7,208 nucleotides of DNA, from NCBI GenBank assembly GCA_003140915.1, contig PLLI01000034.1, positions 1 through 7,208 on the forward strand, written 5' to 3'. The DNA is from Candidatus Omnitrophota bacterium. GTDB lineage: Bacteria; Omnitrophota; Gorgyraeia; 2-01-FULL-45-10. This document shows positions 1 through 6,666 of this stretch, piece after piece (positions within the stretch are counted from its first letter, which is position 1; every line of letters starts with the position of its first letter). The translations under genes were made by a program, and so were the position numbers. A model generated the notes under the pieces. It searched no databases. It saw only the letters and a list, made by a program, of their open reading frames with translations, and was not told the DNA's origin.

Positions 1-290
1 CCGGGCTCAATCTGTCGAAGGTGAAGATGTATGAAGGTAAAGGTTGTGACGCGTGCAGGTTCACAGGATATAAAGGCAGGACGGCCATCTATGAGATCCT
101 GGAGATGAGCGAGTCGATAAGGGAACTTGTATTGCGGAAGGCTTCGTCCGACCAGATCAAGAAGAAGGCTGTTGAACTTGGTATGAGGACCCTGAGGCAG
201 GACGGCTGGGAAAAGATAATGATGGGCATTACCACGCCGAGCGAAGTCGTAAGGGTTACCCAGCAGGAAGAGCTTGAAGAGATTGAATAG
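1..290 (+). CDS. gspE: GspE/PilB-family secretion ATPase, C-terminal fragment
   Basis: This is the last ~95 residues of a type II secretion / type IV pilus assembly ATPase, the cytoplasmic motor of the complex. The frame is open from base 3 and is cut by the left edge, so the GTG at 21 is an internal valine codon and not a start. The visible part has the second cysteine pair of the family's zinc-binding C-M domain (GCDAC), followed by the hallmark TGYKGRTAIYEIL. It then has the helical end with LGMRTLRQDGWEKIMMGITT and EVVRVT, typical of GspE and PilB C-termini. The first Cys pair, Walker A/B and Asp/His boxes lie outside the window. It is followed 20 bases later by gspF, the usual order. GspE and PilB cannot be told apart from this fragment alone; the neighbouring pseudopilin set favours GspE. 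Confidence 0.93.
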   Translation, partial: GLNLSKVKMYEGKGCDACRFTGYKGRTAIYEILEMSESIRELVLRKASSDQIKKKAVELGMRTLRQDGWEKIMMGITTPSEVVRVTQQEELEEIE

Positions 291-310
291 CGCGTAGCCC
301 GGAGTTTTTA

Positions 311-1528
311 ATGGCACGATTCATATATGAGGCGAAGAAGGGGCCGCAGGATGTCATAAAAGGCGTCCTGGTAGCCGACAACAAAGCTGCTGCTGTCCAG
401 AAGATGGCCCAGATGGGCTATTACGTCATTTCGCTCGATGAGGAGAACGTGCTTTCCGTTACTGCGCAGGAGGGCATGAGTTCTATTTTTACCAGGATAA
501 CCTTGAAGGACACGGCCGATTTTACAAGACAGCTCTCGGACCTTCTGGAATCCGGTATTACGATAGTGAAGACGCTGGATATCCTTTATAACCAGACCCA
601 GAACAAAAAATTCAAAGTCGTCATCATGGACGTGCGCGATTTCTGCGTCGGAGGCAGTCCTCTATCGGACGCGTTAGCACGCCACCCAAAAGTATTTGCA
701 AACCTCTATGTCAGCATGGTGCGTTCGGGCGAGACGGGCGGCGCCCTCGAAAAGATATTGAAAAGACTATCCGACTTCAGCGAAAAACAGCTCGAAATAC
801 AGACTAAGATACGGACCGCGCTTGCGTACCCGATCCTCATGTCGGTAGTCGGGCTCGCCACGATAATAGTGCTGATGACCTTCGTCATCCCGAAGATGAT
901 GGTGATGTTCGCCGATCTGGGGCAGGCCCTCCCCCTGCCGACGCAGATCCTCCTCGCGATAAGTACTGTTGTAAAAAATTACTGGTGGGCGCTGATAGGT
1001 CTGATATTCGTCATAGGCGCCTTCCTCGCTAAAGTTTACACCACGCCTGAAGGACGGCTGTCGATAGACAGCGTGAAACTCAAGGCTCCACTCTTCGGGC
1101 AACTGATGATGAAGGTTGAGATAGCGAGATTTGCAAGGACGCTCGCCACCCTGCTGGAGAACGGCGTTCCGATACTCGAATCTCTCAGGGTGACCTCAGA
1201 GACCATAGACAATGCCGTTATTAAACTGGAAGTCGAAAAGGTTTATGACGCGGTTAGGGAAGGGTCGTCCCTTGCCAGCGGGTTTTTTAACAGCAGCGTG
1301 ATACCGCCGGCCGTAGTGAACATGATAGCGATAGGAGAAGAGGCCGGCCGTCTTGAGAGGTCGCTCTTCAAAGTGGCCGAAGGGTATGATAGAGAATCGG
1401 ACGAAGCCGTCAAAATAATGATGTCGCTCTTGGAGCCCATATTGATATTGACGCTGGGGGTCGTCGTGGGATTCATAGTGATATCGATGTTATTGCCGAT
1501 ATTTGAAATTAACTTTATGATGAAGTGA
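311..1528 (+). CDS. gspF: GspF, inner-membrane platform protein
   Basis: Polytopic inner-membrane core of the secretion platform, which couples the GspE ATPase to pseudopilus assembly. The 405-residue length is normal for the family. The N-terminus (MARFIYEAKK, then GVLVADNKAAAV) is the typical GspF/PilC opening. Two T2SSF repeats are visible. Repeat 1 (about residues 68-195) has FTRQLSDLLESGI and SGETGGALEKIL and ends in a membrane segment near 172-194. Repeat 2 (about 271-400) has the matching FARTLATLLENGVPILESL and GEEAGRLERSL and ends in a membrane segment near 374-396. A further membrane segment lies near 223-241. The ATG has a GGAG six bases upstream (301-304). No internal disruption is seen. 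Confidence 0.96.
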   Translation: MARFIYEAKKGPQDVIKGVLVADNKAAAVQKMAQMGYYVISLDEENVLSVTAQEGMSSIFTRITLKDTADFTRQLSDLLESGITIVKTLDILYNQTQNKKFKVVIMDVRDFCVGGSPLSDALARHPKVFANLYVSMVRSGETGGALEKILKRLSDFSEKQLEIQTKIRTALAYPILMSVVGLATIIVLMTFVIPKMMVMFADLGQALPLPTQILLAISTVVKNYWWALIGLIFVIGAFLAKVYTTPEGRLSIDSVKLKAPLFGQLMMKVEIARFARTLATLLENGVPILESLRVTSETIDNAVIKLEVEKVYDAVREGSSLASGFFNSSVIPPAVVNMIAIGEEAGRLERSLFKVAEGYDRESDEAVKIMMSLLEPILILTLGVVVGFIVISMLLPIFEINFMMK

Positions 1529-1537
1529 AGATAAACC

Positions 1538-1544
1538 GGAGGAG
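1538..1544 (+). promoter_or_regulatory. Shine-Dalgarno that decides the gspG start
   Basis: GGAGGAG lies directly before two consecutive ATG codons (1545 and 1548). The GGAGG core is only 2 bases from the first ATG but 5 bases from the second, so the ATG at 1548 is the better start. The choice changes only one leader residue, which is removed on maturation. Confidence 0.7.
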
Positions 1545-1547
1545 ATG

Positions 1548-1979
1548 ATGAAGCATAGCAATAGAAATTCAGGGTTCACGCTCGTCGAGCTTATGCTCGT
1601 GGTTATAATAATAGGTACTCTCGTCGCAATGGTAATGCCGCGCCTTGCGGGAAGGACCGAAGAGGCAAAGCGCGCCGCCGCCAAGGCGGATATAAATGCC
1701 AATATCTCTTCGGCGCTCGACCTGTACGAGATAGACCATGGCACGTATCCCGACAATCTGGACGTTTTAAGAGAAAAGAAGGACGGGAAAGGGCCTTACC
1801 TTAAGAAGAGCCCGATCGATCCATGGGGCCATCCCTATAAATACGTCTATCCCGGCACGCATAGTGATTACGACCTCTATTCCTTCGGCAAAGACGGCGT
1901 CGATAATAACGGTGAGGGTGACGACGTAGCGAATTGGGAGGCGAGCGATAATAAAGGAGCTGAAGGCCAGGCGCAATGA
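1548..1979 (+). CDS. gspG: GspG, major pseudopilin
   Basis: Main structural subunit of the T2SS pseudopilus. It has a short basic leader (MKHSNRNSG) ending in the prepilin peptidase Gly. The mature N-terminus FTLVELMLVVIIIGTLVA follows, with Glu at +5 and a hydrophobic helix that both anchors and polymerises the subunit. The globular part carries strong GspG signatures: LDLYEIDHGTYP, GPYLKKSPIDPWGHPY, YPGTHSDYDLYSFGKDG, and an acidic loop (DGVDNNGEGDD) then W. The last segment matches the calcium-binding loop of the family. At about 143 residues the length is usual. The stop overlaps the gspH start (ATGA). An ATG three bases upstream (1545) is possible but badly spaced from the Shine-Dalgarno. 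Confidence 0.96.
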   Translation: MKHSNRNSGFTLVELMLVVIIIGTLVAMVMPRLAGRTEEAKRAAAKADINANISSALDLYEIDHGTYPDNLDVLREKKDGKGPYLKKSPIDPWGHPYKYVYPGTHSDYDLYSFGKDGVDNNGEGDDVANWEASDNKGAEGQAQ

Positions 1980-2485
1980 AGAGCTCGGGCTTTACCCTGA
2001 TAGAGCTGACGCTCGTAACCGTTATCATATTGGCGCTCGTCGGGCTCTCCGTCCCTTTATTTAAACAAACTTTCTCGGCCCTTTCCGCCAAAGATACCGT
2101 GTTCAATATATCGAAACTCGTAAGCTATGCCCAGGAAAAGGCCGTCATCGACAGAAAAAATTACAAAGTAATATTCGATTTCAACCGGCGTGAATATCAA
2201 CTCTTTGAGTCCGGCCAGTCGGCCGACGGGATCGTTTACAAAAAAGCACAGGACCGGTTCGGCAAAGTATTTATCCTGCCTCAGGGGATCTTTTTTCATG
2301 ATCCCAAGACCAATATCACCCAGGAAACGGATAAAGAATACAGGAGGCAGGTCGTATTTTATCCCGACGGCCACTGTGACGGGATTCTCATCGATATCGT
2401 GGACAAGGCCGGGACGGGTTACAGCGTCGCGTTAAAAGGGTTTGGGAGCCTCGTTCAAATAAAAGAGGTCGCGCGTGAGGAATAG
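1976..2485 (+). CDS. gspH: GspH-like minor pseudopilin
   Basis: Minor pseudopilin expected in or near the pseudopilus tip. It has a very short leader (MKSSG), then FTLIELTLVTVIILALVGLS with Glu at +5 and a long hydrophobic helix. The globular domain is beta-rich, with NYKVIFDF and a late VVFYPDGHCDG. The FYPDG turn (about residues 128-132) is typical of GspH/FimT-type domains. The 169-residue length fits. It starts inside the end of gspG (four-base ATGA overlap at 1976-1979) and its own end overlaps gspI by 11 bases, so expression is probably by coupled translation within one transcript. The subfamily is assigned from position in the operon plus the FYPDG region; sequence similarity among minor pseudopilins is low. 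Confidence 0.85.
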   Translation: MKSSGFTLIELTLVTVIILALVGLSVPLFKQTFSALSAKDTVFNISKLVSYAQEKAVIDRKNYKVIFDFNRREYQLFESGQSADGIVYKKAQDRFGKVFILPQGIFFHDPKTNITQETDKEYRRQVVFYPDGHCDGILIDIVDKAGTGYSVALKGFGSLVQIKEVAREE

Positions 2486-2867
2486 AAGGGGTTTTTTGCT
2501 CCTGGAGGTGATAATCAGTATCGTTGTGATAACCGGGGGGCTTCTCTTTGTCATGAGGGTATATTCTACGGCAAAAGAGGCCCTGAACAGGTCGCGCACC
2601 TTCTTTAAATATTCACTTTTACTTGAAGAGAAGATCTATGATTTTGAAGAAAGAGGCATTATCGAAGAGGGTAAAGAAGATGACCACTTCCCTGATCTGA
2701 GAGACTATTTCTGGGAGGCGGAAGCCTCTTCTCTCGCGTCTGTAGCGCCGGAACTGAATGACCTGTGCACGGTGCGGCTGGACGTATTCAGGCATCAAAG
2801 TTCTTCGGAAGGCACGAGCCCTCCCGAGAAATATTCGTTATATACCTATCTTAATAAGAAAAAATGA
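2475..2867 (+). CDS. gspI: GspI-like minor pseudopilin (GTG start)
   Basis: Small pseudopilin of 130 residues, the size expected for GspI, which nucleates the tip complex with J and K. Leader MRNRRG is followed by FLLLEVIISIVVITGGLLF, with Glu at +5 and a hydrophobic stem helix. A second helical stretch (FFKYSLLLEEKIYDFEERG) corresponds to the region after the stem where GspI proteins have an 'aLLaeekl' pattern. The start is GTG at 2475, supported by AGAGG six bases upstream (2464-2468) and by the leader pattern; no ATG would keep the prepilin motif. It overlaps gspH by 11 bases and gspJ by 4. The C-terminal half is poorly conserved, so GspI is named mainly from length and gene order. Confidence 0.82.
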   Translation: MRNRRGFLLLEVIISIVVITGGLLFVMRVYSTAKEALNRSRTFFKYSLLLEEKIYDFEERGIIEEGKEDDHFPDLRDYFWEAEASSLASVAPELNDLCTVRLDVFRHQSSSEGTSPPEKYSLYTYLNKKK

Positions 2868-3526
2868 TGATAAAGAAAATAAACCTGCGGGGTTTCACGT
2901 TCATCGAGCTTATTGTCGCCGTTACGATATTTTCGATAATAGCCGTCAGCATATATTCCACGTTCAACGCAGGTATAAGGATCTGGCTCAGGACCTCTCC
3001 GATGATAGAGGAGAACCAGGCACTAAGGGTATTCTTCAATACGGTATCGTCGGACCTGAAAAATGCGGTAGCGTATTATGACAATTCCGCCACGCTTGTC
3101 AAGCCGGGCTTCGGCCAGGAATATGAAGGCGAGACCAATTTTTCGGGTTCTCCCGGCAGGATATCATTCATAGCGATAGTGGGCATCTCGGATCCCGATA
3201 CCGGGATGCGCGAAGAGCCTGCCAGGATTACCTATATATATGACAAAAATGCCAAGACCGTTAAAAGGCTCATCGCAACCATGTCGGAAGGCCTGAATGA
3301 GGATAACGCTAAGGGCGTCGATATGCTTAGCGGCATCGAGGAGAAAGATTTCGGGTTCGAATATTGCTATAAAAAAATGATATCAAACACAGAATATGAA
3401 TACGAATGGAAAGACGCGTGGGAAGATAAGAACGTGCAAAATATACCACGCGGGGTCAGGATCAGGGCAGGCGAATTTAAGAAGACCGTCTTCATACCGA
3501 CCGGTCTCCTGGGCGAGGAAAAATAA
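2864..3526 (+). CDS. gspJ: GspJ-like minor pseudopilin
   Basis: Minor pseudopilin of 220 residues. Leader MMIKKINLRG ends in the cleavage Gly; the mature end FTFIELIVAVTIFSIIAVSI has Glu at +5. After the stem comes the GspJ-like helix with NQALRVFFNTVSSDLKNAV (about residues 51-69). A beta-rich domain follows, with FIAIVGISDPDTG and RITYIYDKNAKTVKR, ending in the family-like IPRGVRIRAGEFKKTVFIPTG. The start overlaps the gspI stop (ATGA, 2864-2867). A second ATG follows at once (2867) and neither has a clear Shine-Dalgarno, so translation probably depends on coupling to gspI. Known GspJ proteins form a tip trimer with GspI and GspK, both encoded next to it. Confidence 0.87.
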   Translation: MMIKKINLRGFTFIELIVAVTIFSIIAVSIYSTFNAGIRIWLRTSPMIEENQALRVFFNTVSSDLKNAVAYYDNSATLVKPGFGQEYEGETNFSGSPGRISFIAIVGISDPDTGMREEPARITYIYDKNAKTVKRLIATMSEGLNEDNAKGVDMLSGIEEKDFGFEYCYKKMISNTEYEYEWKDAWEDKNVQNIPRGVRIRAGEFKKTVFIPTGLLGEEK

Positions 3527-3527
3527 T

Positions 3528-3553
3528 TTATGGTGAGCGAAGTCGAACCATGA
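3528..3553 (+). promoter_or_regulatory. Hairpin and 7-codon mini-ORF enclosing the gspK start
   Basis: The gap between gspJ and gspK contains an inverted repeat whose arms include ATGGT (3530-3534) and ACCAT (3547-3551). A tandem G-A/A-G step and a G-C pair continue the stem toward a loop around CGAAGT. The gspK ATG (3550) sits in the 3' arm. The same bases read as a mini-ORF, ATG 3530 to TGA 3553 (MVSEVEP), whose stop overlaps the gspK ATG as ATGA. gspK has no Shine-Dalgarno of its own; GAGGA at 3515-3519 could serve the mini-ORF. The core GAGCGAAGTCGA resembles a short palindromic repeat family that I recall from many bacterial genomes. A function in coupling or start-site occlusion is inferred. 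Confidence 0.4.
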
Positions 3554-4560
3554 TAAATAGAAAAGGTGCCATCCTCATAACATCTTTATGGATACTGGCC
3601 ATATTATCTATCCTTGCCATGGGCATAGGATTCAGGGTATCCGTAGAGGCGCGCCTTGCCAAATATAACATGGATAGAATGAGGGCGTTATATTTAGCCA
3701 AAGCCGGAATTGTAAAATCGCTATACCGTTTATCAAAAAACCCCACAGCATACGATTCAATATATGAATGCGGCACGGTATTCTCGCCCGAGGAAAAAAG
3801 CGATTCGGGAAAACTTAACGCCGTATTTAACAGCGCATTAGACGGAGGATCCTTCAGTGTAGCCTATAAAGAAGAAGCTGCAGCATATCCCGGCATGTCG
3901 GATGAAGAGCGGCGGATCAACATAAATACGGCTCCTCAAAATGTACTGGAAAATCTGCTTATGTATGTAGGCGAGGATCCGGGGATCGCCGCGTCTATCG
4001 TGCAATGGAGAAGCCCCGGGCCCGGCCTGGACGACGGCTACTATCAAGCCCTTCCGGCCCCCTACAAATGTAAGCATGAAAAATTCAGCGCCATAGAAGA
4101 GCTGCTCCTCGTAAAAGGCGTCAACCAGCAGGTCTTTGCCAGGCTCAAAGATTATGTAACGATATTCGGCGACCCTGCCAGGTTTGCCATAAATATAAAT
4201 ACCGCGCCTAAGGCGGTCCTGGGCGCCCTCATAATGGCGTATGCCCCCGCTGACAAGATAGCGGCAGATTTTTGTGCCGATAAGATAATCGATTTCCGCA
4301 GCGGCCCGGACAAACAACAAGGTACCAAGGATGATACCCCGTTCAATTCAGCGAATATAAATATAGAGTGGATATCACAGGGGGCGCTATCCGCGACGCA
4401 GGCGGCCAATCTCAAAAATTATCTCATAATAAAATCGAATTATTTTCATATCGAATCTACCGGGATAATGAATAGCTCGAAGGTAGGCAAAAAGGTCGTA
4501 TGTGTCGCGGCCAAAGATACGGCGGGGAATTTTAAATTCCTGTATTATCGCGAGTATTAG
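3550..4560 (+). CDS. gspK: GspK, pseudopilus tip protein
   Basis: Large minor pseudopilin that caps the pseudopilus. Leader MINRKG is followed by AILITSLWILAILSILAMG. The +5 residue is Thr and not Glu, as is normal for GspK and consistent with tip placement. Two copies of the GspK signature NINTAP occur (residues 124-129 and 215-220), each starting a helical SAM-like segment (NVLENLLMYVGEDPGIA and KAVLGALIMAYAP). FSAIEELLLVKGV lies between them, also characteristic. An acidic insert near residues 251-266 (GPDKQQGTKDDTPF) sits where GspK proteins often bind calcium. The 336-residue length is typical. The ATG lacks a Shine-Dalgarno and lies in a small hairpin; no alternative start exists between the gspJ stop and 3550. 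Confidence 0.94.
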   Translation: MINRKGAILITSLWILAILSILAMGIGFRVSVEARLAKYNMDRMRALYLAKAGIVKSLYRLSKNPTAYDSIYECGTVFSPEEKSDSGKLNAVFNSALDGGSFSVAYKEEAAAYPGMSDEERRININTAPQNVLENLLMYVGEDPGIAASIVQWRSPGPGLDDGYYQALPAPYKCKHEKFSAIEELLLVKGVNQQVFARLKDYVTIFGDPARFAININTAPKAVLGALIMAYAPADKIAADFCADKIIDFRSGPDKQQGTKDDTPFNSANINIEWISQGALSATQAANLKNYLIIKSNYFHIESTGIMNSSKVGKKVVCVAAKDTAGNFKFLYYREY

Positions 4561-4662
4561 ATGATTCGACGGATGAACAAATTTCTTTACAACTAATCCC
4601 GGTTAAACTAAAATTGGATGAAGGAAAGAGGCCTTTATCAATATCCTATCGCGAATATTAGA
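4546..4662 (+). repeat. Near-identical 16-base direct repeat flanking the gspK-gspL junction
   Basis: TATCGCGAGTATTAGA at 4546-4561 (the gspK stop region) recurs as TATCGCGAATATTAGA at 4647-4662, 15 of 16 bases, 101 bases apart. Both copies encode Tyr-Arg-Glu-Tyr-stop, the first in the gspK frame and the second in another frame that is open from 4536. The match may be chance or a trace of a local duplication. Confidence 0.35.
4586..4614 (+). promoter_or_regulatory. Possible sigma70-type promoter ahead of gspL
   Basis: TTTACA (4586-4591, five of six to the -35 consensus) and TAAAAT (4609-4614, five of six to the -10 consensus) are separated by exactly 17 bases. Transcription would begin near 4620-4622, just before the AAGGAAAGAGG purine run. 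The segment lies in the only long non-coding gap within the operon (142 bases from the gspK stop to TTG 4703), so an internal promoter for gspL and gspM is plausible. It is a pattern match only. Confidence 0.4.
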
Positions 4663-4702
4663 ATATCTCCGGGGCGTATTTGAAAAGCGCCATGATTTCA
4701 TC
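4622..4702 (+). other. Probable N-terminal coding extension of gspL without a standard start
   Basis: In the gspL frame the sequence is open from 4622 (after TGA 4619-4621) and reads as convincing protein: RKEAFINILS, RILEYLRGVFEKRH, then DFI joining LVELGENFIKVAE. An amphipathic helix followed by the first beta strand of the actin-like fold is what a PilM-type N-terminus needs. No ATG, GTG, CTG or TTG occurs in this frame before TTG 4703. ATG 4618 is one frame off; removing one base shortly after it would give a normal MKKEAF or MRKEAF opening. Alternatives are an ATC start (4637) five bases after AAGAGG, or a +1 shift at ATT-TGA (4678-4683). Confidence 0.55.
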
Positions 4703-6091
4703 TTGGTCGAGCTGGGTGAGAATTTTATAAAAGTCGCCGAGGTGGTCCTGTCCAAAGGCAAGAGAGAAATCGCGCGGCTCGTAAAGAGGCCGTTCCGGGC
4801 GTCCGAAGCGGGCGAAACGGACGAGGCCTTGGAGGTAAGGAATATATTCGAGTCGCTGAATATCCCGCACCATCCGGTAAGACTGAATATACCCCGCCAC
4901 CTCGTAACGGTGAGATTCATAAAATTACCTTCCACGAGCGAAGACGAGATCAGGAAGATGACCAGGATAGAATCGCTGAAACACGTCCCGTATTCCGACG
5001 AGAATGTAGTCTCCGGTTACAAGATCATCGAGCGGATGCCCGACGGCTATTCAAATGTCCTGATAGCCGTGGCACAGGCCGATACGATACAAAGAGAAGC
5101 GGATATTTTAAAGAAGGCCGGGCTTTTTGTTGAATCCGTATCGCTCGGATCAGAGACGCTCCTCTTGTGGTATCTTGCCGCCCGCGAGGCCGAAGAGGCC
5201 GGCACCATATTGCTGGTCAATATCGACGCTGGCCATATCGATATCGACGTTGTCGCGGGGAATAAGCTTATATTTACCAGGGGAGTATTGTCAAGCCTCG
5301 TTGAGACCATACCCGTGGAAAGGATAATCGAAGAGATAAATGTATCGATAGCCGCTTACAGGAAAGAATCCGGCAAGCTCATAGATAAAGTGGTTTTGAG
5401 CGGCATGCCGGCCAGCGTGGATGAATTGAAAACTCTTCTTGCGGCTAAAGTAAAGATCCCCATCGATGTTATCGACCAGATGAAAGGCATTGCCAGGCGC
5501 CAAGACGCTCATCTGGAACTGGCGGAGGCGTCTTTTGTAGAACTGCTGGGCCTCGCCTTGAGATACGACGGCGCGGATATAAATCTCTTGCCGGAAACCG
5601 CCCAGGAAGAACAAAGGCTGGAGCTCGTGAAGAAAAATATCATGACCGGCCTTATCGTTTCAGTATTGATAATAGTAATAGGGTTCGGCGCCATACTGAA
5701 GAAACTTCACGATAAGAGGGCATATATTTCATATATCGATTCCGCGCTCAGCAAGATCGAGCCGCAGGTGAAGACGGCAAAAGCGATGGCCAGAGAGATA
5801 GACCTTGTCGCTTCCAAGATCGCCGAGCGGCCGCTCGCTATCGACCTGGTGAGCGAGGTATTCAAGATAACACCGTCAGGCATAACCCTTACTATGATGG
5901 AATATGAGAGCTATAAGACGCTCACGCTGAGGGGGACTGCGCCGAACCTGAGCGATGTCTTTAAGTATGTGACGATCCTGGGAAAGGCACAATATTTCAA
6001 AAACGTAAAAGTCAAGTATGCCAACAAGCGGACGGGCCAGGCGGGCGGGGCGGATTTTGAAATAATATGTCCCGTTTCAAAGGCTAAATGA
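4703..6091 (+). CDS. gspL: GspL, PilM-PilN-like fusion (start uncertain)
   Basis: Inner-membrane assembly protein that links the cytoplasmic ATPase to the periplasmic part of the platform. Residues are counted from TTG 4703. About 1-290 form a PilM/GspL actin-like domain: LVELGENFIKVAEV opening, LVTVRFIKLPS, VNIDAGHIDIDVV (about 172-184) and VVLSGMPASV (about 230-239). INLLPE follows at about 293-298, the short motif by which PilN proteins bind PilM in pilus systems. A membrane helix lies at about 314-332, then a coiled region and a PilN-like periplasmic ferredoxin-type domain (VFKITPSGITLTMMEY, LRGTAPNLSDVFKYV). One chain therefore covers PilM plus PilN, as in GspL. TTG 4703 would cut into the first beta strand (DFILVELG) and lacks a good Shine-Dalgarno, so the true N-terminus is likely upstream. 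Confidence 0.88.
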   Translation: MVELGENFIKVAEVVLSKGKREIARLVKRPFRASEAGETDEALEVRNIFESLNIPHHPVRLNIPRHLVTVRFIKLPSTSEDEIRKMTRIESLKHVPYSDENVVSGYKIIERMPDGYSNVLIAVAQADTIQREADILKKAGLFVESVSLGSETLLLWYLAAREAEEAGTILLVNIDAGHIDIDVVAGNKLIFTRGVLSSLVETIPVERIIEEINVSIAAYRKESGKLIDKVVLSGMPASVDELKTLLAAKVKIPIDVIDQMKGIARRQDAHLELAEASFVELLGLALRYDGADINLLPETAQEEQRLELVKKNIMTGLIVSVLIIVIGFGAILKKLHDKRAYISYIDSALSKIEPQVKTAKAMAREIDLVASKIAERPLAIDLVSEVFKITPSGITLTMMEYESYKTLTLRGTAPNLSDVFKYVTILGKAQYFKNVKVKYANKRTGQAGGADFEIICPVSKAK

Positions 6092-6107
6092 TTTCGCGGG
6101 AGCCGTG

Positions 6108-6644
6108 ATGTTTATAAAGAACATGAGTAAGCGGGAACGATACATAGCCCTGGCGGCCGTGTCGTTTGTCGGACTGGCCATTCTATACAGCTTTATTCTC
6201 GATCCGATCGCCCATGAATGGCAGTCCCTTAATAGCGAGATGGAGTCGAAGGCCGCCGGCCTTAAAACGGATTTTGCCATGCTTGCCGCGCGCAAATCGC
6301 TCGAAACAAATTATTCGAAATTCGCGAAATATGCCAGGTCTGATAAGAGCGAAGAAGAGGCGGTTGCGGAAGTGCTGTCATATTTGGAGAATTTATCCAG
6401 AAGCGATTCATGCGCCATAGCAAACATAAAACCGATAGGCACGAAAGATTTCGTAACATACAAAGAATTGCTGATAGACCTTTCGTCCGAAGGTACCGTC
6501 AGCCAGTTTACCAAATTCTTATATGACATCGAGAATACCAAAAACATGATCCTCAAGGTCCGTCAGTTTGTCCTGACATCAAAGGCCGGCCAGGAAGGTG
6601 TGCTTAAAGGCACATTCCTTATCAGTAAGATCATAATAGAATAA
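6108..6644 (+). CDS. gspM: GspM/PilO-like inner-membrane assembly protein
   Basis: Bitopic inner-membrane protein expected to pair with the periplasmic domain of GspL. The N-terminus has MSKRERYIALAAVSFVGLAILYSFILDP: a basic stretch with the RER motif common in GspM, one membrane helix and a Pro at its end. A coiled-coil-like segment (about residues 36-100) follows. The last ~70 residues form a ferredoxin-like domain with the PilO pattern KELLIDLSSEGTVSQFTKFL, DIENTKNMI and LKGTFLISKIII. The length (178) is usual. GGGAG at 6098-6102 places the ATG at 6108 five bases away, better than the GTG at 6105; ATG 6123 is also possible. It follows gspL by 16 bases. GspM and PilO are structural equivalents, so the name depends on context. 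Confidence 0.85.
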   Translation: MFIKNMSKRERYIALAAVSFVGLAILYSFILDPIAHEWQSLNSEMESKAAGLKTDFAMLAARKSLETNYSKFAKYARSDKSEEEAVAEVLSYLENLSRSDSCAIANIKPIGTKDFVTYKELLIDLSSEGTVSQFTKFLYDIENTKNMILKVRQFVLTSKAGQEGVLKGTFLISKIIIE

Positions 6645-6666
6645 TAACTGCTTTCCCAGATTAAAA

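Noticed and set aside
238..250. GAGCGAAGTCG at the end of gspE, similar to the repeat core before gspK
   Set aside because: It encodes the conserved SEVVRVT end of the ATPase and lacks the flanking palindromic arms, so the match is most likely coincidence.
21..290. Separate small gene starting at GTG 21
   Set aside because: The frame is open to the left edge and the protein is plainly the C-terminal zinc-binding and helical end of a GspE-type ATPase.
767..1102. Long minus-strand open frame inside gspF
   Set aside because: It is antisense to a well-supported gene, its translation is rich in Arg/Glu/His with no recognisable domain, and no start signal is evident.
3838..4320. 160-codon minus-strand open frame inside gspK
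   Set aside because: The opposite strand carries both NINTAP motifs of GspK in frame; the antisense translation shows no family features.
4603..4935. Minus-strand open frame across the gspL start
   Set aside because: Low-complexity, Ser-rich translation that overlaps the conserved PilM-like N-terminal region on the other strand.
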